From contig NZ_JADQAQ010000015.1 of assembly GCF_022129445.1 (NCBI RefSeq), positions 16,383 through 80,382 on the forward strand: 64,000 bases of DNA. The letters run 5' to 3'. This DNA is from Photobacterium sp. Ph5 (GTDB lineage Bacteria; Pseudomonadota; Gammaproteobacteria; Enterobacterales; Vibrionaceae). Positions 33,730-42,579 of the stretch are shown here, piece by piece. Positions within the stretch are counted from its first letter, which is position 1, and each line of letters begins with the position of its first letter. Made by a program: the position numbers and the translations under genes. The notes beneath the pieces are model-generated. The model was not told the DNA's origin. It did not search any database and saw only the letters and a list, made by a program, of their open reading frames with translations.

Positions 33730-35001
33730 TTACATTGCTGATTTTACTGCGCGAGATAAGCGAACAGCTGCCAATTTTGGATCCGCGCTTGGATCATCAA
33801 AGAAACGACTTACAACATCAATGATTGCACTTTGAACATCACTGGATGTCGCTAAATTATGTGAAAAACTGGGGACAAGTGCATTGTTTTTTGCTGCAAA
33901 CTTAAATGCTTTCATTGAGGCTAATGAACAAGCGTCAAAACCCTTTAACGATACATCCTGACGGATCGGGATCGAACCTTTATCTAAACTAAACTCTCGT
34001 TGAAATGGCTTAGTTAAGAGTATTTGCGCTAAATCTTGTTGAGCTTTTTCATCTTCTTTATTACTTTTTAATTTAAAAAAAGTAATAGTATCAAGGTTAT
34101 AAGAAAACATACCGTGTGTTCCCGGCACTGGTACACATAAATAATCTTTACCTGCGACTTTGTGCTCGCTAGTAAACTCACCTTTTGCCCAATCTCCCAT
34201 TATTTGCATTGCGGCCTGATCATGCATCAGCATTTCGGTTGCTTGGTTCCAACGACGCCCTTTTGCATTTGGATCTATATACTCTCGCATTTTTTTGAAC
34301 TGACGAAAAACCTCAACCATTTTATCGCTACTAAGTTCGGTTAAATCTAAATCAACAAACGCTTTCGCATAATCTTGTGCACCCAGTACGCTTAGCGCCA
34401 CCGCTTCGAACAAAGTCGCATCTTGCCAAGACTCCCCACCATGAGCTAATGGGATATAACCTGCCGCTTTGATTTTGTCAGCCGCCACATAAAACTCAGC
34501 TAAGGTTGTGGGGACTTTTGCGCCTGCAAGTTTAAAGATATGTGGATTGATCCATAACCAATTAACCCGATGTAATGTTACAGGTACAGCCACATAATGA
34601 CCGTCATATTTTATCAATTGAAGATCATTAACGATTTGCTCAACTTCAGGTAACAACACGTTTTCCCAGTGCTCTTGTTCTGCAACCTTATTAAGTGATG
34701 TCAGAAAACCTAAGCGTCCCCACTCTTGAATGTCTTGTCCTTTTAACTGTGCCGCTGTAGGTGGATTCCCCGATATTGCGCGCATTTTTAACACTGTCAT
34801 CGCACTTTGACCACCACCACCAGCAATGGCGAAATCTTTCCAGTGATGCCCTTTCGCTTCCATTTTATCTTTTAAAACTTGAACCGCTTTAGATTCGCCT
34901 TTTGATGTCCACCAATGCAATACTTCAACAGTTCCCTCTGCGAAAGTTGGCTGACACACAAAAAGCAATAAGGCAGAAAGACTCCATTGCTTGATATTCA
35001 T
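33730..35001 (-). CDS. Sugar-type ABC solute-binding protein without a transporter
   Basis: 423 aa from the ATG at 35001 (TGAGGTGAAA ribosome site), giving the signal peptide MNIKQWSLSALLLFVCQPTFA. The mature part is an extracellular solute-binding protein family 1 member: VEVLHWWTSKGESKAVQVLKDKMEAKG, AVPVTLHRVNWLWINP, and MLMHDQAAMQIMGDWAKGEF. These resemble glucose/mannose-type binding proteins of Pseudomonas and Vibrio. No permease or ATPase gene is adjacent. It follows the histidine kinase with overlapping longer frame, suggesting a role as periplasmic ligand receptor for the kinase. Confidence 0.88.
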   Translation of the reverse strand: MNIKQWSLSALLLFVCQPTFAEGTVEVLHWWTSKGESKAVQVLKDKMEAKGHHWKDFAIAGGGGQSAMTVLKMRAISGNPPTAAQLKGQDIQEWGRLGFLTSLNKVAEQEHWENVLLPEVEQIVNDLQLIKYDGHYVAVPVTLHRVNWLWINPHIFKLAGAKVPTTLAEFYVAADKIKAAGYIPLAHGGESWQDATLFEAVALSVLGAQDYAKAFVDLDLTELSSDKMVEVFRQFKKMREYIDPNAKGRRWNQATEMLMHDQAAMQIMGDWAKGEFTSEHKVAGKDYLCVPVPGTHGMFSYNLDTITFFKLKSNKEDEKAQQDLAQILLTKPFQREFSLDKGSIPIRQDVSLKGFDACSLASMKAFKFAAKNNALVPSFSHNLATSSDVQSAIIDVVSRFFDDPSADPKLAAVRLSRAVKSAM

Positions 35002-35026
35002 TTTCACCTCAGAACTCACAATAGCG

Positions 35027-36472
35027 TTAGGCATTTTTTAATAATCGAGGAAGTACAACAGTCACCAACAACCCACCTTTAATCGAATTTTTAATAGTTA
35101 ACTGACCACCATGGGCACGTACGATATTGCGCGCAATCCCCATTCCAAGTCCATGTCCTGTATTATCGGTTGCTAAACGAACATAGGGTTCAAACACAGT
35201 TTTTAATTTTGTATCAGGGATCCCTTGCCCTTTATCACTAATGGTGATGATCAACTTATCCGTACTATCAATAACATTAACCGTCACACTGTGTCCGTAT
35301 TTCACACCATTATCAATTAAGTTACTTAAACAACGTTTTAAGGCTAACGGTTTTGCCATAATCGGCAAAATAGGATGTTGAGGTAAACGAACTTTTGTAT
35401 CTTTATGATTATGATGTTCAGCAATACTATTTAGTAACTGTGCAACATCAATAGTCACCAAGTTTTCGTGTAAATCAGTATCTTTCACACATTGCAATGC
35501 CCCTTTCACCATGATTTCGAGTTCATCTAAATCGTGATTAAATTTATCTATTTTTTCATCATCATCAATCAATTCTGCACGTAACCGTAAGCGAGTGATC
35601 GGTGTTTTTAAATCGTGAGATATAGAAGAAAACAGTTGCTCACGATCTTCAATATACTTTCTTAAACGCAGTTGCATCCGGTTAAATGCATGCGTTGCCA
35701 TCACCAACTCACTCGCCCCTTGTTCTTTTAATGGCGGCTGATAAATATCAAGACTTAATGCGTTAGCAGCATCTGCCAACTGTTTTAATGGTCGTGTTTG
35801 TCGCCTTACCATGATGTAAGTGAACAGCAGTAATAAAATAGTACTAAAGGTTAGGTATATAATTTGCTGACGTGTAATGATCTCATCTTTTAGCATCATG
35901 TAAGGGGCGGGTAATAACGCTGCAATATATAACCACTGATTTTTATCAAGTTCTATTTGCACCACTAATATAGGTGGGTTAAGCGGCTCTAGGCTTAACG
36001 TGTTATGTACCCAAGAACGCGGGAGATCCGACAGCAAAATATCATTTTTTAAGACATGCAGCGTTTCTGGACGTGAAAACTCAACATGAATATTACTAAG
36101 GGTAGGTAATTTTTCATGTAACACTGTTTTAAAAACCGATACCGCCATTTCTTTTTGTTCAGTATTTTTGATCGGCTTAATCTTGATCTCTTGCTCATTA
36201 AATGACACAAAAAAACGTGTTCCACCCATATTTCGAAGCTGTTCAAGCACAATATGGCGATATTCTAGCGGTAATGATTGGAAGAAATTCACTGTTGATG
36301 CAAACATGGTTGCCATGCTCGCTGAAGTTGATTGTAGTCCCTCTAAATCTCGTTTTTTAGATTGGGTGTACCAAATGCCTGTTGCAATCATTTGCGCAAG
36401 AAAGACGGCTAATAAGGTTAACCATAATGTTCTTGAAACCAATGACTTAGGCCACAATGACTTCCAGTTCAT
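35027..36472 (-). CDS. Membrane sensor histidine kinase
   Basis: 481 aa from the ATG at 36472. Two membrane segments (LWLTLLAVFLAQMIATGIWY; IIYLTFSTILLLLFTYIMV) bracket a periplasmic sensor of about 140 residues. A HAMP region follows, then the H box LFSSISHDLKTPITRLRLRAELI with the phospho-acceptor His. N, G1 and G2 boxes are NLIDNGVKYGHS, ISDKGQGIPD and GHGLGMGIARNIVRAHGG. It is an OmpR/EnvZ-class kinase, paired with the response regulator upstream. A hairpin with T tract separates the two. Confidence 0.92.
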   Translation of the reverse strand: MNWKSLWPKSLVSRTLWLTLLAVFLAQMIATGIWYTQSKKRDLEGLQSTSASMATMFASTVNFFQSLPLEYRHIVLEQLRNMGGTRFFVSFNEQEIKIKPIKNTEQKEMAVSVFKTVLHEKLPTLSNIHVEFSRPETLHVLKNDILLSDLPRSWVHNTLSLEPLNPPILVVQIELDKNQWLYIAALLPAPYMMLKDEIITRQQIIYLTFSTILLLLFTYIMVRRQTRPLKQLADAANALSLDIYQPPLKEQGASELVMATHAFNRMQLRLRKYIEDREQLFSSISHDLKTPITRLRLRAELIDDDEKIDKFNHDLDELEIMVKGALQCVKDTDLHENLVTIDVAQLLNSIAEHHNHKDTKVRLPQHPILPIMAKPLALKRCLSNLIDNGVKYGHSVTVNVIDSTDKLIITISDKGQGIPDTKLKTVFEPYVRLATDNTGHGLGMGIARNIVRAHGGQLTIKNSIKGGLLVTVVLPRLLKNA

Positions 36473-36505
36473 AATTTGATATTTACCTATATCAAGATAA
36501 TAAAA

Positions 36506-36528
36506 AAGTGTGGCTATCAGCCACACTT
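36506..36528 (-). terminator. Terminator-like hairpin between response regulator and kinase genes
   Basis: AAGTGTGGCT-ATC-AGCCACACTT, a perfect 10-bp stem; on the minus strand TTTTTATTATC follows. It lies 30 bp after the regulator stop and 34 bp before the kinase start, inside what otherwise looks like one operon. Confidence 0.8.
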
Positions 36529-36557
36529 AGTCTTGTTCATCTATAATGTTGCTAACT

Positions 36558-37289
36558 TTACACATGGTCGTCATAACGAACATCAGCAGTAAAGATATAA
36601 CCGTTACCACGACTGGTTTTAATTAAACGTTGCGTACGACCTTTATCACCTAAGCGGTTACGTAAACGACTTAAGGCGACATCAATACCACGTTCTGATG
36701 GCTGTGCATCTCTTCCTCGAGTCGCGCATGAAATAGTATCGCGATCTAAAATCTCATTAGGTCTTGATAAAAACAACATCAGCAACGAGTAATCACCACT
36801 TGTTAGCTCAAATGCTTCATCATTTAATACATTTACTAAACAATGTGCAGAGGTATCTAGCCGCCAATTAGAGAAACTAATATATTTAGCGCTAGACGAT
36901 GACGGCTGACTATCTGACGCCTTGCTACGACGTAATATTGCTTTAATGCGAGCTAGTAACTGGCGAGGACTAAAGGGTTTGGCAATATAGTCATCAGCAC
37001 CAATCTCAAGCCCTATAATTTGATCCATTTCCTCAGAAACCGCCGTCAACATAATAATAGGGACATCTGACGTTTTGCGAATATGCTGACATAAGGTAAA
37101 CCCATCATCCCCCGGCATCATGATATCGAGTAAAATCAAATCTGGATATCCACCAGCAAGGCAACGTTTCATCTCCTCACCTTCCGCAGCAGTTTGTACT
37201 TCAAAACCGTTCTTGGTTAAGTACTCATCCAGTAGTTCACGGATTTCTTTATCATCATCAACAACGAGGATTTGTTTAGAGATACTCAT
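36558..37289 (-). CDS. OmpR-family response regulator
   Basis: 243 aa from the ATG at 37289 (GGTGAG eight bases upstream). Receiver domain: ILVVDDDKEIRELLDEYL with the acidic pocket, PDLILLDIMMPGDDG with the phospho-acceptor Asp, MLTAVSEE and DYIAKPFSPRQLLARI with the conserved Lys. The winged-helix output domain follows (FELTSGDYSLLMLFLSRPNEILDRD, SERGIDVALSRLRNRLGDKG, LIKTSRGNGYIFTA). It heads the unit with kinase, binding protein and esterase. Target genes are unknown. Confidence 0.93.
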   Translation of the reverse strand: MSISKQILVVDDDKEIRELLDEYLTKNGFEVQTAAEGEEMKRCLAGGYPDLILLDIMMPGDDGFTLCQHIRKTSDVPIIMLTAVSEEMDQIIGLEIGADDYIAKPFSPRQLLARIKAILRRSKASDSQPSSSSAKYISFSNWRLDTSAHCLVNVLNDEAFELTSGDYSLLMLFLSRPNEILDRDTISCATRGRDAQPSERGIDVALSRLRNRLGDKGRTQRLIKTSRGNGYIFTADVRYDDHV

Positions 37290-37480
37290 GTATTGGCTCA
37301 CCATACGACATTAGACTATTCCTCACACGTCATAAGCGAATACAAGGAGAAATAGAGCAAATATAGGCTATTTATTATTTCACTATATTTGACCACTAAT
37401 TTAAAAAAATGTCAGCAATTTGCGCTATCTATGGAGAATTATCGGTACCTTGTTAACATATTTAATACCTTAAAACGAAA

Positions 37481-37521
37481 AACCAGCGCATATTACTAAT
37501 ATAAAGCAATACTCGCTGGTT
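37481..37521 (-). terminator. Terminator of the proXWV operon
   Basis: AACCAGCG (37481-37488) pairs with CGCTGGTT (37514-37521), and the loop contains a second stem ATATTA-C-TAATAT. On the minus strand GGTTTTTCGTTTT follows. It lies 47 bp after the proV stop. Confidence 0.7.
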
Positions 37522-37567
37522 ATGTTTATCAGCCGTTAACCGTCAAATAATGTTTTTTTTATTCAAC

Positions 37568-38827
37568 TTAAGCGACTTCTGATTCTACTTTTTTGATCAC
37601 TTCAACACCTTTTCCTGACGACGCATCATTTGAATGTTCGCTCAAAACTTCTGCCAATGTTGAACGTGACAAACGGCCTGTCACCTGTCCTTCTGCATCC
37701 ACAACAGGCAATGGGTGATCGCTATCCAAGGTTTCAGGAATGACCGTTTCAAGCAACGCATCGGTTGAAACCGCAGGAACATCTTCAAGCATTGAAGCGT
37801 CTATTGCATTAGCGTAATCAGATTCTTTTACGCTCTCTAATTTCTCTTGCGTAATCACCCCTTGATAACCTTGGTTATCAACGTAATACGCAAAATCATC
37901 TTTTACTTTACGCATTTCAGCAACAGCTTCGCCAATCGTTTCAGAAGAAATACGGACAACCTGTGGCTTCATGACCGTTTCAACCGTCAGTGCACGTGCA
38001 CGGTTAACGTCTTTAACAAAAGCTTCGACATAGTCGTCAGCTGGGTTTAATAAAATATCAACAGGTTTACCCTGCTGCACTAATACACCATCCCGTAAAA
38101 TGGCAATGCGATCGCCTAAACGTAATGCTTCATCTAAATCATGGGTAATAAAGACTATTGTTTTATGTAACTTTTCTTGTAACTCAATAAGCTGATCTTG
38201 CATTTCACTTCGGATCAGAGGATCAAGTGCAGAGAATGCTTCATCCATTAATAGAATTTCAGCATCAGTACACAAGGCGCGAGCTAAACCAACACGTTGT
38301 TGCTGACCACCAGAAAGATTCACTGGATAGCTATTTTCATATCCCGTCAAACCAACAGTCGCTAACCACTCTTTCGCTTTGGCTTGCCATTGGCTTTTAC
38401 TCTGCCCCTGTACTTGCAGACCATAGCCGACATTTTGCAAAACCGTGCGATGCGGCATTAAACCAAAGCGTTGAAAAACCATCGACATTTTATGGCGACG
38501 AAAATCCTGAAGCTGCTTTTCATTGAGCGACATAACATCTGTCCCTTCAATTTCAATCACACCTTCAGTTGGATCGATAAGTCGATTAAAGTGACGGATA
38601 AGCGTGGATTTACCTGAACCTGATAAGCCCATAATCACAAAGATTTCACCTGGGTAAATATCTAGGTTGATATCACTTAAACCAACGGTATGACCAGTTT
38701 TCGCTAAAATGTCATCTTTTGATGCGCCACCCTTCACTTGCTGAACGACTTTTTTTGCTTTCGGACCAAACACTTTATAGAGATTTTTTACTCTAATGAG
38801 GGGATCCTGCTTTGATAATGAACTCAT
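37568..38827 (-). CDS. proV: Glycine betaine/proline ABC transporter ATP-binding protein ProV
   Basis: 419 aa. Walker A GLSGSGKST, signature LSGGQQQRVGLARALC, Walker B ILLMDEAFSALDPLIR, H-loop VFITHDLDEA. The N-terminal extension (VFGPKAKKVVQQVKGGASKDDIL) and two C-terminal CBS-type repeats (from about residue 290) are typical of ProV/OpuA-type proteins. CBS domains sense ionic strength or nucleotide. Its start overlaps the proW stop by 4 bp (ATGA). Confidence 0.95.
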   Translation of the reverse strand: MSSLSKQDPLIRVKNLYKVFGPKAKKVVQQVKGGASKDDILAKTGHTVGLSDINLDIYPGEIFVIMGLSGSGKSTLIRHFNRLIDPTEGVIEIEGTDVMSLNEKQLQDFRRHKMSMVFQRFGLMPHRTVLQNVGYGLQVQGQSKSQWQAKAKEWLATVGLTGYENSYPVNLSGGQQQRVGLARALCTDAEILLMDEAFSALDPLIRSEMQDQLIELQEKLHKTIVFITHDLDEALRLGDRIAILRDGVLVQQGKPVDILLNPADDYVEAFVKDVNRARALTVETVMKPQVVRISSETIGEAVAEMRKVKDDFAYYVDNQGYQGVITQEKLESVKESDYANAIDASMLEDVPAVSTDALLETVIPETLDSDHPLPVVDAEGQVTGRLSRSTLAEVLSEHSNDASSGKGVEVIKKVESEVA

Positions 38828-39717
38828 GATCGACCTCCTAAATGCTGCTGCGTACGTTTAGCATAGCTTTGTGATATACGATCGAAAATAATTGCGAGTG
38901 CAACAATCGCTAAGCCGTTTAATAAACCTAGGGTGAAATATTGGTTAGTAATCGATTTGAGTACTGGCTGACCTAATCCTTTTACACCTATCATTGAAGC
39001 GATAACAACCATCGCAAGCGCCATCATAATAGTTTGATTTATTCCTGCCATAATGTTGGGCATTGCAAGTGGTATCTGCACCCCAAATAAACGCTGCATA
39101 GGGCTTGCACCATAGGCTGTTGCAGCCTCAAGGACTTCTTCATCAACCAAACGAATACCAAGGTTGGTTAAACGAATCACTGGTGGAACAGAATAAATAA
39201 CAACAGCGATTAAGCCTGGAATTTTACCTAGACCAAGTAGCATAACAACGGGGATCAAATAAACGAAAGCAGGCATAGTCTGCATCACATCAAGTAGTGG
39301 TGTAACAACCCGTTGAACTCTATCAGAGCGTGCCATGGCTATACCTATCGGTATTCCGATCCCTATGGCAACCATCGTAGACACTAAAATAATACTCATG
39401 GTTCGCATGGTATTATCCCACATACCAAACACACCAATGAAACCAAAAGACAACACGACACCAAGTGATAATTTCCACGACCGACTTGCAACAAAAGCGA
39501 TGGCTGCCAATACGGCAATCACTATCCACCAAGGTGTGGCGAGTAATAGTTTTTCAAACCAGATAAGAAAAGAAAGAAGAGGATCGAAGAAACCTTCGAT
39601 TGTGTCGCCATATTCACGAGAGAAAGAACGGTAAGCACCGTCCAACGTTTTTCGAATTTCAACTAACTGAGCACGCTCAAGCTGTGGAAATTCAGTTAAC
39701 CATGATTTATCTGACAT
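38824..39717 (-). CDS. proW: Glycine betaine/proline ABC transporter permease ProW
   Basis: 297 aa, shorter N-terminus than E. coli ProW. Membrane segments begin near residue 65 (WWIVIAVLAAIAFVAS). The permease EAA-type loop is EVLEAATAYGASPMQRLFGVQIPLAMPNIMAGINQ, which contacts the ATPase. It imports osmoprotectants together with proV and proX. A 12-bp hairpin lies between proX and this gene. Confidence 0.94.
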   Translation of the reverse strand: MSDKSWLTEFPQLERAQLVEIRKTLDGAYRSFSREYGDTIEGFFDPLLSFLIWFEKLLLATPWWIVIAVLAAIAFVASRSWKLSLGVVLSFGFIGVFGMWDNTMRTMSIILVSTMVAIGIGIPIGIAMARSDRVQRVVTPLLDVMQTMPAFVYLIPVVMLLGLGKIPGLIAVVIYSVPPVIRLTNLGIRLVDEEVLEAATAYGASPMQRLFGVQIPLAMPNIMAGINQTIMMALAMVVIASMIGVKGLGQPVLKSITNQYFTLGLLNGLAIVALAIIFDRISQSYAKRTQQHLGGRS

Positions 39718-39777
39718 AAATGTTATCCATACATACTACTTTTATTTCCCACTCACGCAATATCCTTAGCGAAGTGG

Positions 39778-39805
39778 CTACAGTGGTAGTTAGCTACCAC
39801 TGTAG
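39778..39805 (-). promoter_or_regulatory. Stem-loop between proX and proW
   Basis: CTACAGTGGTAG-TTAG-CTACCACTGTAG, a perfect 12-bp stem 9 bp after the proX stop. No T tract follows on the minus strand, so it is more likely an mRNA 3'-end stabiliser that raises the amount of binding protein over permease than a terminator. Confidence 0.65.
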
Positions 39806-39814
39806 ACATACAGC

Positions 39815-40816
39815 TTACAAATCAGCTAAAGCACCACGTACTTTATCTGCTACTTCAGGAGAAACCCACTTCACCCAAATATCTTCATGATTCGTTAAAA
39901 TCTCTTCCATTACCGTTTCACCATCAGCTTGGTTGTCTTCCATCCATGCTAAAAGGCTATTCATTTGTGCATTAGTAAAAGAACGTTGACCAAGGTATTT
40001 CACTGCTTCAGGTGAACGTTTAGCAAAAGAGGTAGTAATAACTGTATCCACTTCTGACGGTGGGTACATAGAAGCTTTTGGATCAACACATTCAGGTTTG
40101 GTTAGGCACTCTTTAAAGTATTTCGCATCCACACCAGAACCAAAATCGACTTTTACCATTTTGTACTTACCTAATACGGCAGTCGGTGCCCAGTAATAAC
40201 CAAACCACGCCTCACCGCGCTCATAAGCTTTAGCAATGGAACCGGAAAGACCAGCACCTGAACCTGGATCAATCAGATCAAACCCTGCATCTTCAAGTTT
40301 TAGTGCTTCAAAAAGGTTACCAGCAGAGATCTGACAGTTCCAACCTGCTGGACAATTATAAAATGCTGATTTATCAGGATCTTCAGGATGAGAGAACAAC
40401 TTAGCATTTTTCTTAATACCTTCAATGGTTGCTAAGCTTGGATCTTTTTTCACCATATACTCTGGCACCCAAAAGCCTTCTTCACCACCGTCAGAGAAGC
40501 TCTTACCCGCATATTGGATACGTCCTTCTTCAACACCGCGATCTAATGCGGCCTTCATCGAGTTACTCCAAAATTCAGGCGCAATATCCGGTTCACCCTT
40601 CTCTACCATTGATGTACCTGTCGGCATCGTATCACCAGGAACAAGATCTGTTTCACAGCCGTATCCATGCTGTAAAATAAAGCTGTCGACGTTGGCTAAT
40701 AATGTTGCTGAGTTCCAATTCATATCAGCAATAGTGACTTTTCCACATTCACTTGCATGAACTTGAGTTGCTGACATTGCAGATAGCAATACCGTCGCAG
40801 CCAGAAGCTTTCGCAT
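39815..40816 (-). CDS. proX: Glycine betaine-binding periplasmic protein ProX
   Basis: 333 aa from the ATG at 40816 (AAGGATAA ribosome site), giving signal peptide MRKLLAATVLLSAMSATQVHA. The mature part is the OpuAC/ProX fold: GKVTIADMNWNSATLLANVDSFILQHGYGCETDLVPGDTMPTG, IAPEFWSNSMKAALDRGV and AWFGYYWAPTAVLGKYKMVKVDFG, with Trp residues that would form the betaine-binding aromatic box. First gene of a proXWV operon, an order common in Vibrionaceae and different from E. coli proVWX. Confidence 0.94.
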   Translation of the reverse strand: MRKLLAATVLLSAMSATQVHASECGKVTIADMNWNSATLLANVDSFILQHGYGCETDLVPGDTMPTGTSMVEKGEPDIAPEFWSNSMKAALDRGVEEGRIQYAGKSFSDGGEEGFWVPEYMVKKDPSLATIEGIKKNAKLFSHPEDPDKSAFYNCPAGWNCQISAGNLFEALKLEDAGFDLIDPGSGAGLSGSIAKAYERGEAWFGYYWAPTAVLGKYKMVKVDFGSGVDAKYFKECLTKPECVDPKASMYPPSEVDTVITTSFAKRSPEAVKYLGQRSFTNAQMNSLLAWMEDNQADGETVMEEILTNHEDIWVKWVSPEVADKVRGALADL

Positions 40817-41142
40817 AAATATTATCCTTATCATTTATATCGAATCGGTAAGCGCAATTGAGTAAAAACAATTTATTGTCTATGCGCTAATAACTACTCA
40901 AAAGGCAATTTATTGTGCCAATTTATTTAGTAGTCTAAACAAAATAAACCAAAAACACCAAATTTATTAACAACAAATAATTATATTGCAACAAGTTTTA
41001 ATATAATGTGAATGATTATTACATTAATAAACTTGTCAGCGTTCAACGATAAAAACCATGCTTATTAATAATAATTCTTATCGTTTTCACTGCTCATTTT
41101 GCTTATGATGAAAACAGTTTTAATTCTGTAATGGATATAATG
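40817..41142. other. Divergent regulatory region of proX and the HAD phosphatase gene
   Basis: 326 bp, AT-rich. Three copies of CAATTTATT occur on the proX side, at 40869-40877, 40906-40914 and 40919-40927; the first two share the longer CAATTTATTGT. The second copy sits inside GGCA...TGCC. Spacing of 37 and 13 bp. Nothing else was recognised. Confidence 0.45.
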
Positions 41143-41952
41143 ATGTATAAATTAGTTGCACTTGATATGGACGGTACTCTTCTGAGTTCTGACGGTACTA
41201 TTTCCCAAGAAAATAAAGCGGCAATTTCAGCGGCACGCGAACAAGGAGTATCGATTGTATTAGCATCAGGACGCCCTTTAGAAGGAATGACATGGGCGCT
41301 AAACGAATTAGATATGACTGGCAATAACGACTTTGTTTTAAGCTACAACGCTTCACTTATTCAACGTGTTTCTACTAAAGAAATTATTCGCAGTGAAACA
41401 CTAACGGGATTAGATGCTAAAAATATAGCGTCACTGGCTCATGATCTTGGTGTTCATGTACATGCATTTACTCGTCGCCAAGGTCTAATTACACCAGAAA
41501 ATAACTATTACACCGATCATGAAGCAAAAATTAATGGTCTTGCAATTACTGTTGAAGACTTTGCAACACTAGAAAATGACGAGGAAGTGATGAAAGTCAT
41601 GATGATAGATGATCCTGATCGCCTATCAGCAGCCATTGCACAATTACCGAAAGAATTATATCAACGCTACACAATTGTCCAAAGTGCTCCTTTCTTTCTT
41701 GAATTTATGAATCCAAATAGCAATAAAGGTGTAGGTGTTGAAGCACTAGCAGAATACTTAGACATCAAACAAAGTGAAGTTATTTGTATGGGGGATGCCG
41801 GCAATGATCACCATATGATTGAATATGCAGGTCTTGGTGTTGCAATGGGAAATGCGACAAAAGAAACCAAAGCCATCGCTAATTTTATTACTGACACTAA
41901 TAATAATGCTGGTGTTGCCAAAGTTATTCAGCAATTTATTTTAGATAAATAA
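41143..41952 (+). CDS. Cof-type HAD phosphatase (YidA-like sugar phosphatase)
   Basis: 269 aa from the ATG at 41143 (GGAT nine bases upstream). Motif I is LVALDMDGTLLSSDG (nucleophile and acid Asp), motif II VLASGRP, and motif IV VICMGDAGNDHHMIEYAGLGVAMGNA, with Lys in NKGVGVEAL. The C2-type cap lies between. E. coli YidA dephosphorylates sugar phosphates and is the nearest type by length. Single gene, convergent with the BOF gene. Confidence 0.88.
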   Translation: MYKLVALDMDGTLLSSDGTISQENKAAISAAREQGVSIVLASGRPLEGMTWALNELDMTGNNDFVLSYNASLIQRVSTKEIIRSETLTGLDAKNIASLAHDLGVHVHAFTRRQGLITPENNYYTDHEAKINGLAITVEDFATLENDEEVMKVMMIDDPDRLSAAIAQLPKELYQRYTIVQSAPFFLEFMNPNSNKGVGVEALAEYLDIKQSEVICMGDAGNDHHMIEYAGLGVAMGNATKETKAIANFITDTNNNAGVAKVIQQFILDK

Positions 41953-41959
41953 CAAAAAT

Positions 41960-41987
41960 AATCGCTATTTCCACAGAAATAGCGATT
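41960..41987. terminator. Bidirectional terminator between HAD phosphatase and BOF genes
   Basis: AATCGCTATTTC-CACA-GAAATAGCGATT, a perfect 12-bp stem flanked by A/T-rich sequence, between convergent genes. Confidence 0.8.
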
Positions 41988-42001
41988 TATTGAATAAATA
42001 A

Positions 42002-42379
42002 TTAGTTAGCTAGAGCAACTGCTTTTACATCTATCGTACGCTCAGACCAATCTTTATCCACTTCACCACGGATCACTAACTTCGTTGTAGGTGTTGCATT
42101 TACACCATTCCAATCTTTATGATCGATTTCAACTTTAATTTCACCAGTATTGTCTTTAAACATGTAATCTTCATCACCCAGTGAAGTTGTGATGTAACCC
42201 GTTAATTCAACAGCAGCGTCATCTTGCGCATCTTTAACTTGGCTAATCATCTTAATAATAGGTGCTGCTGAAGGACCAGTGAAACCACCTTGAGCTGGTT
42301 GCGCAGGTACAGACGTAGTAGCAGCAAGTGCTGATGTTGATGCAAGAAGAAAAGCAGAAACAACTAATAATTTTTTCAT
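42002..42379 (-). CDS. BOF (bacterial OB-fold) periplasmic stress protein, YgiW/YdeI type
   Basis: 125 aa from the ATG at 42379. A signal peptide (MKKLLVVSAFLLASTSALA) is followed by QGGFTGPSAAPIIKMISQVKDAQDDAAVELTGYITTSLGDEDYMFKDNTGEIKVEIDHKDWNGV, the DUF1707-unrelated OB fold of the YgiW family. E. coli members respond to peroxide, cationic peptides and envelope stress. Single-gene unit. Confidence 0.9.
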   Translation of the reverse strand: MKKLLVVSAFLLASTSALAATTSVPAQPAQGGFTGPSAAPIIKMISQVKDAQDDAAVELTGYITTSLGDEDYMFKDNTGEIKVEIDHKDWNGVNATPTTKLVIRGEVDKDWSERTIDVKAVALAN

Positions 42380-42579
42380 CACGTTAATCCGAGGTTATAA
42401 CTATTATATTACGTCTGGCAATACACATTATTGCCAAACCCAATAAACAAGACCGCCCAATAACTACCCTTAGGTATCCATTTAGCCTATCTATTTCTTA
42501 AAGGTATGATATCACGCTAAATATCAAAAGAACGTGAAATAATATTGTAAAAATAAATCTAATTTTTTACTTGTTAGTA

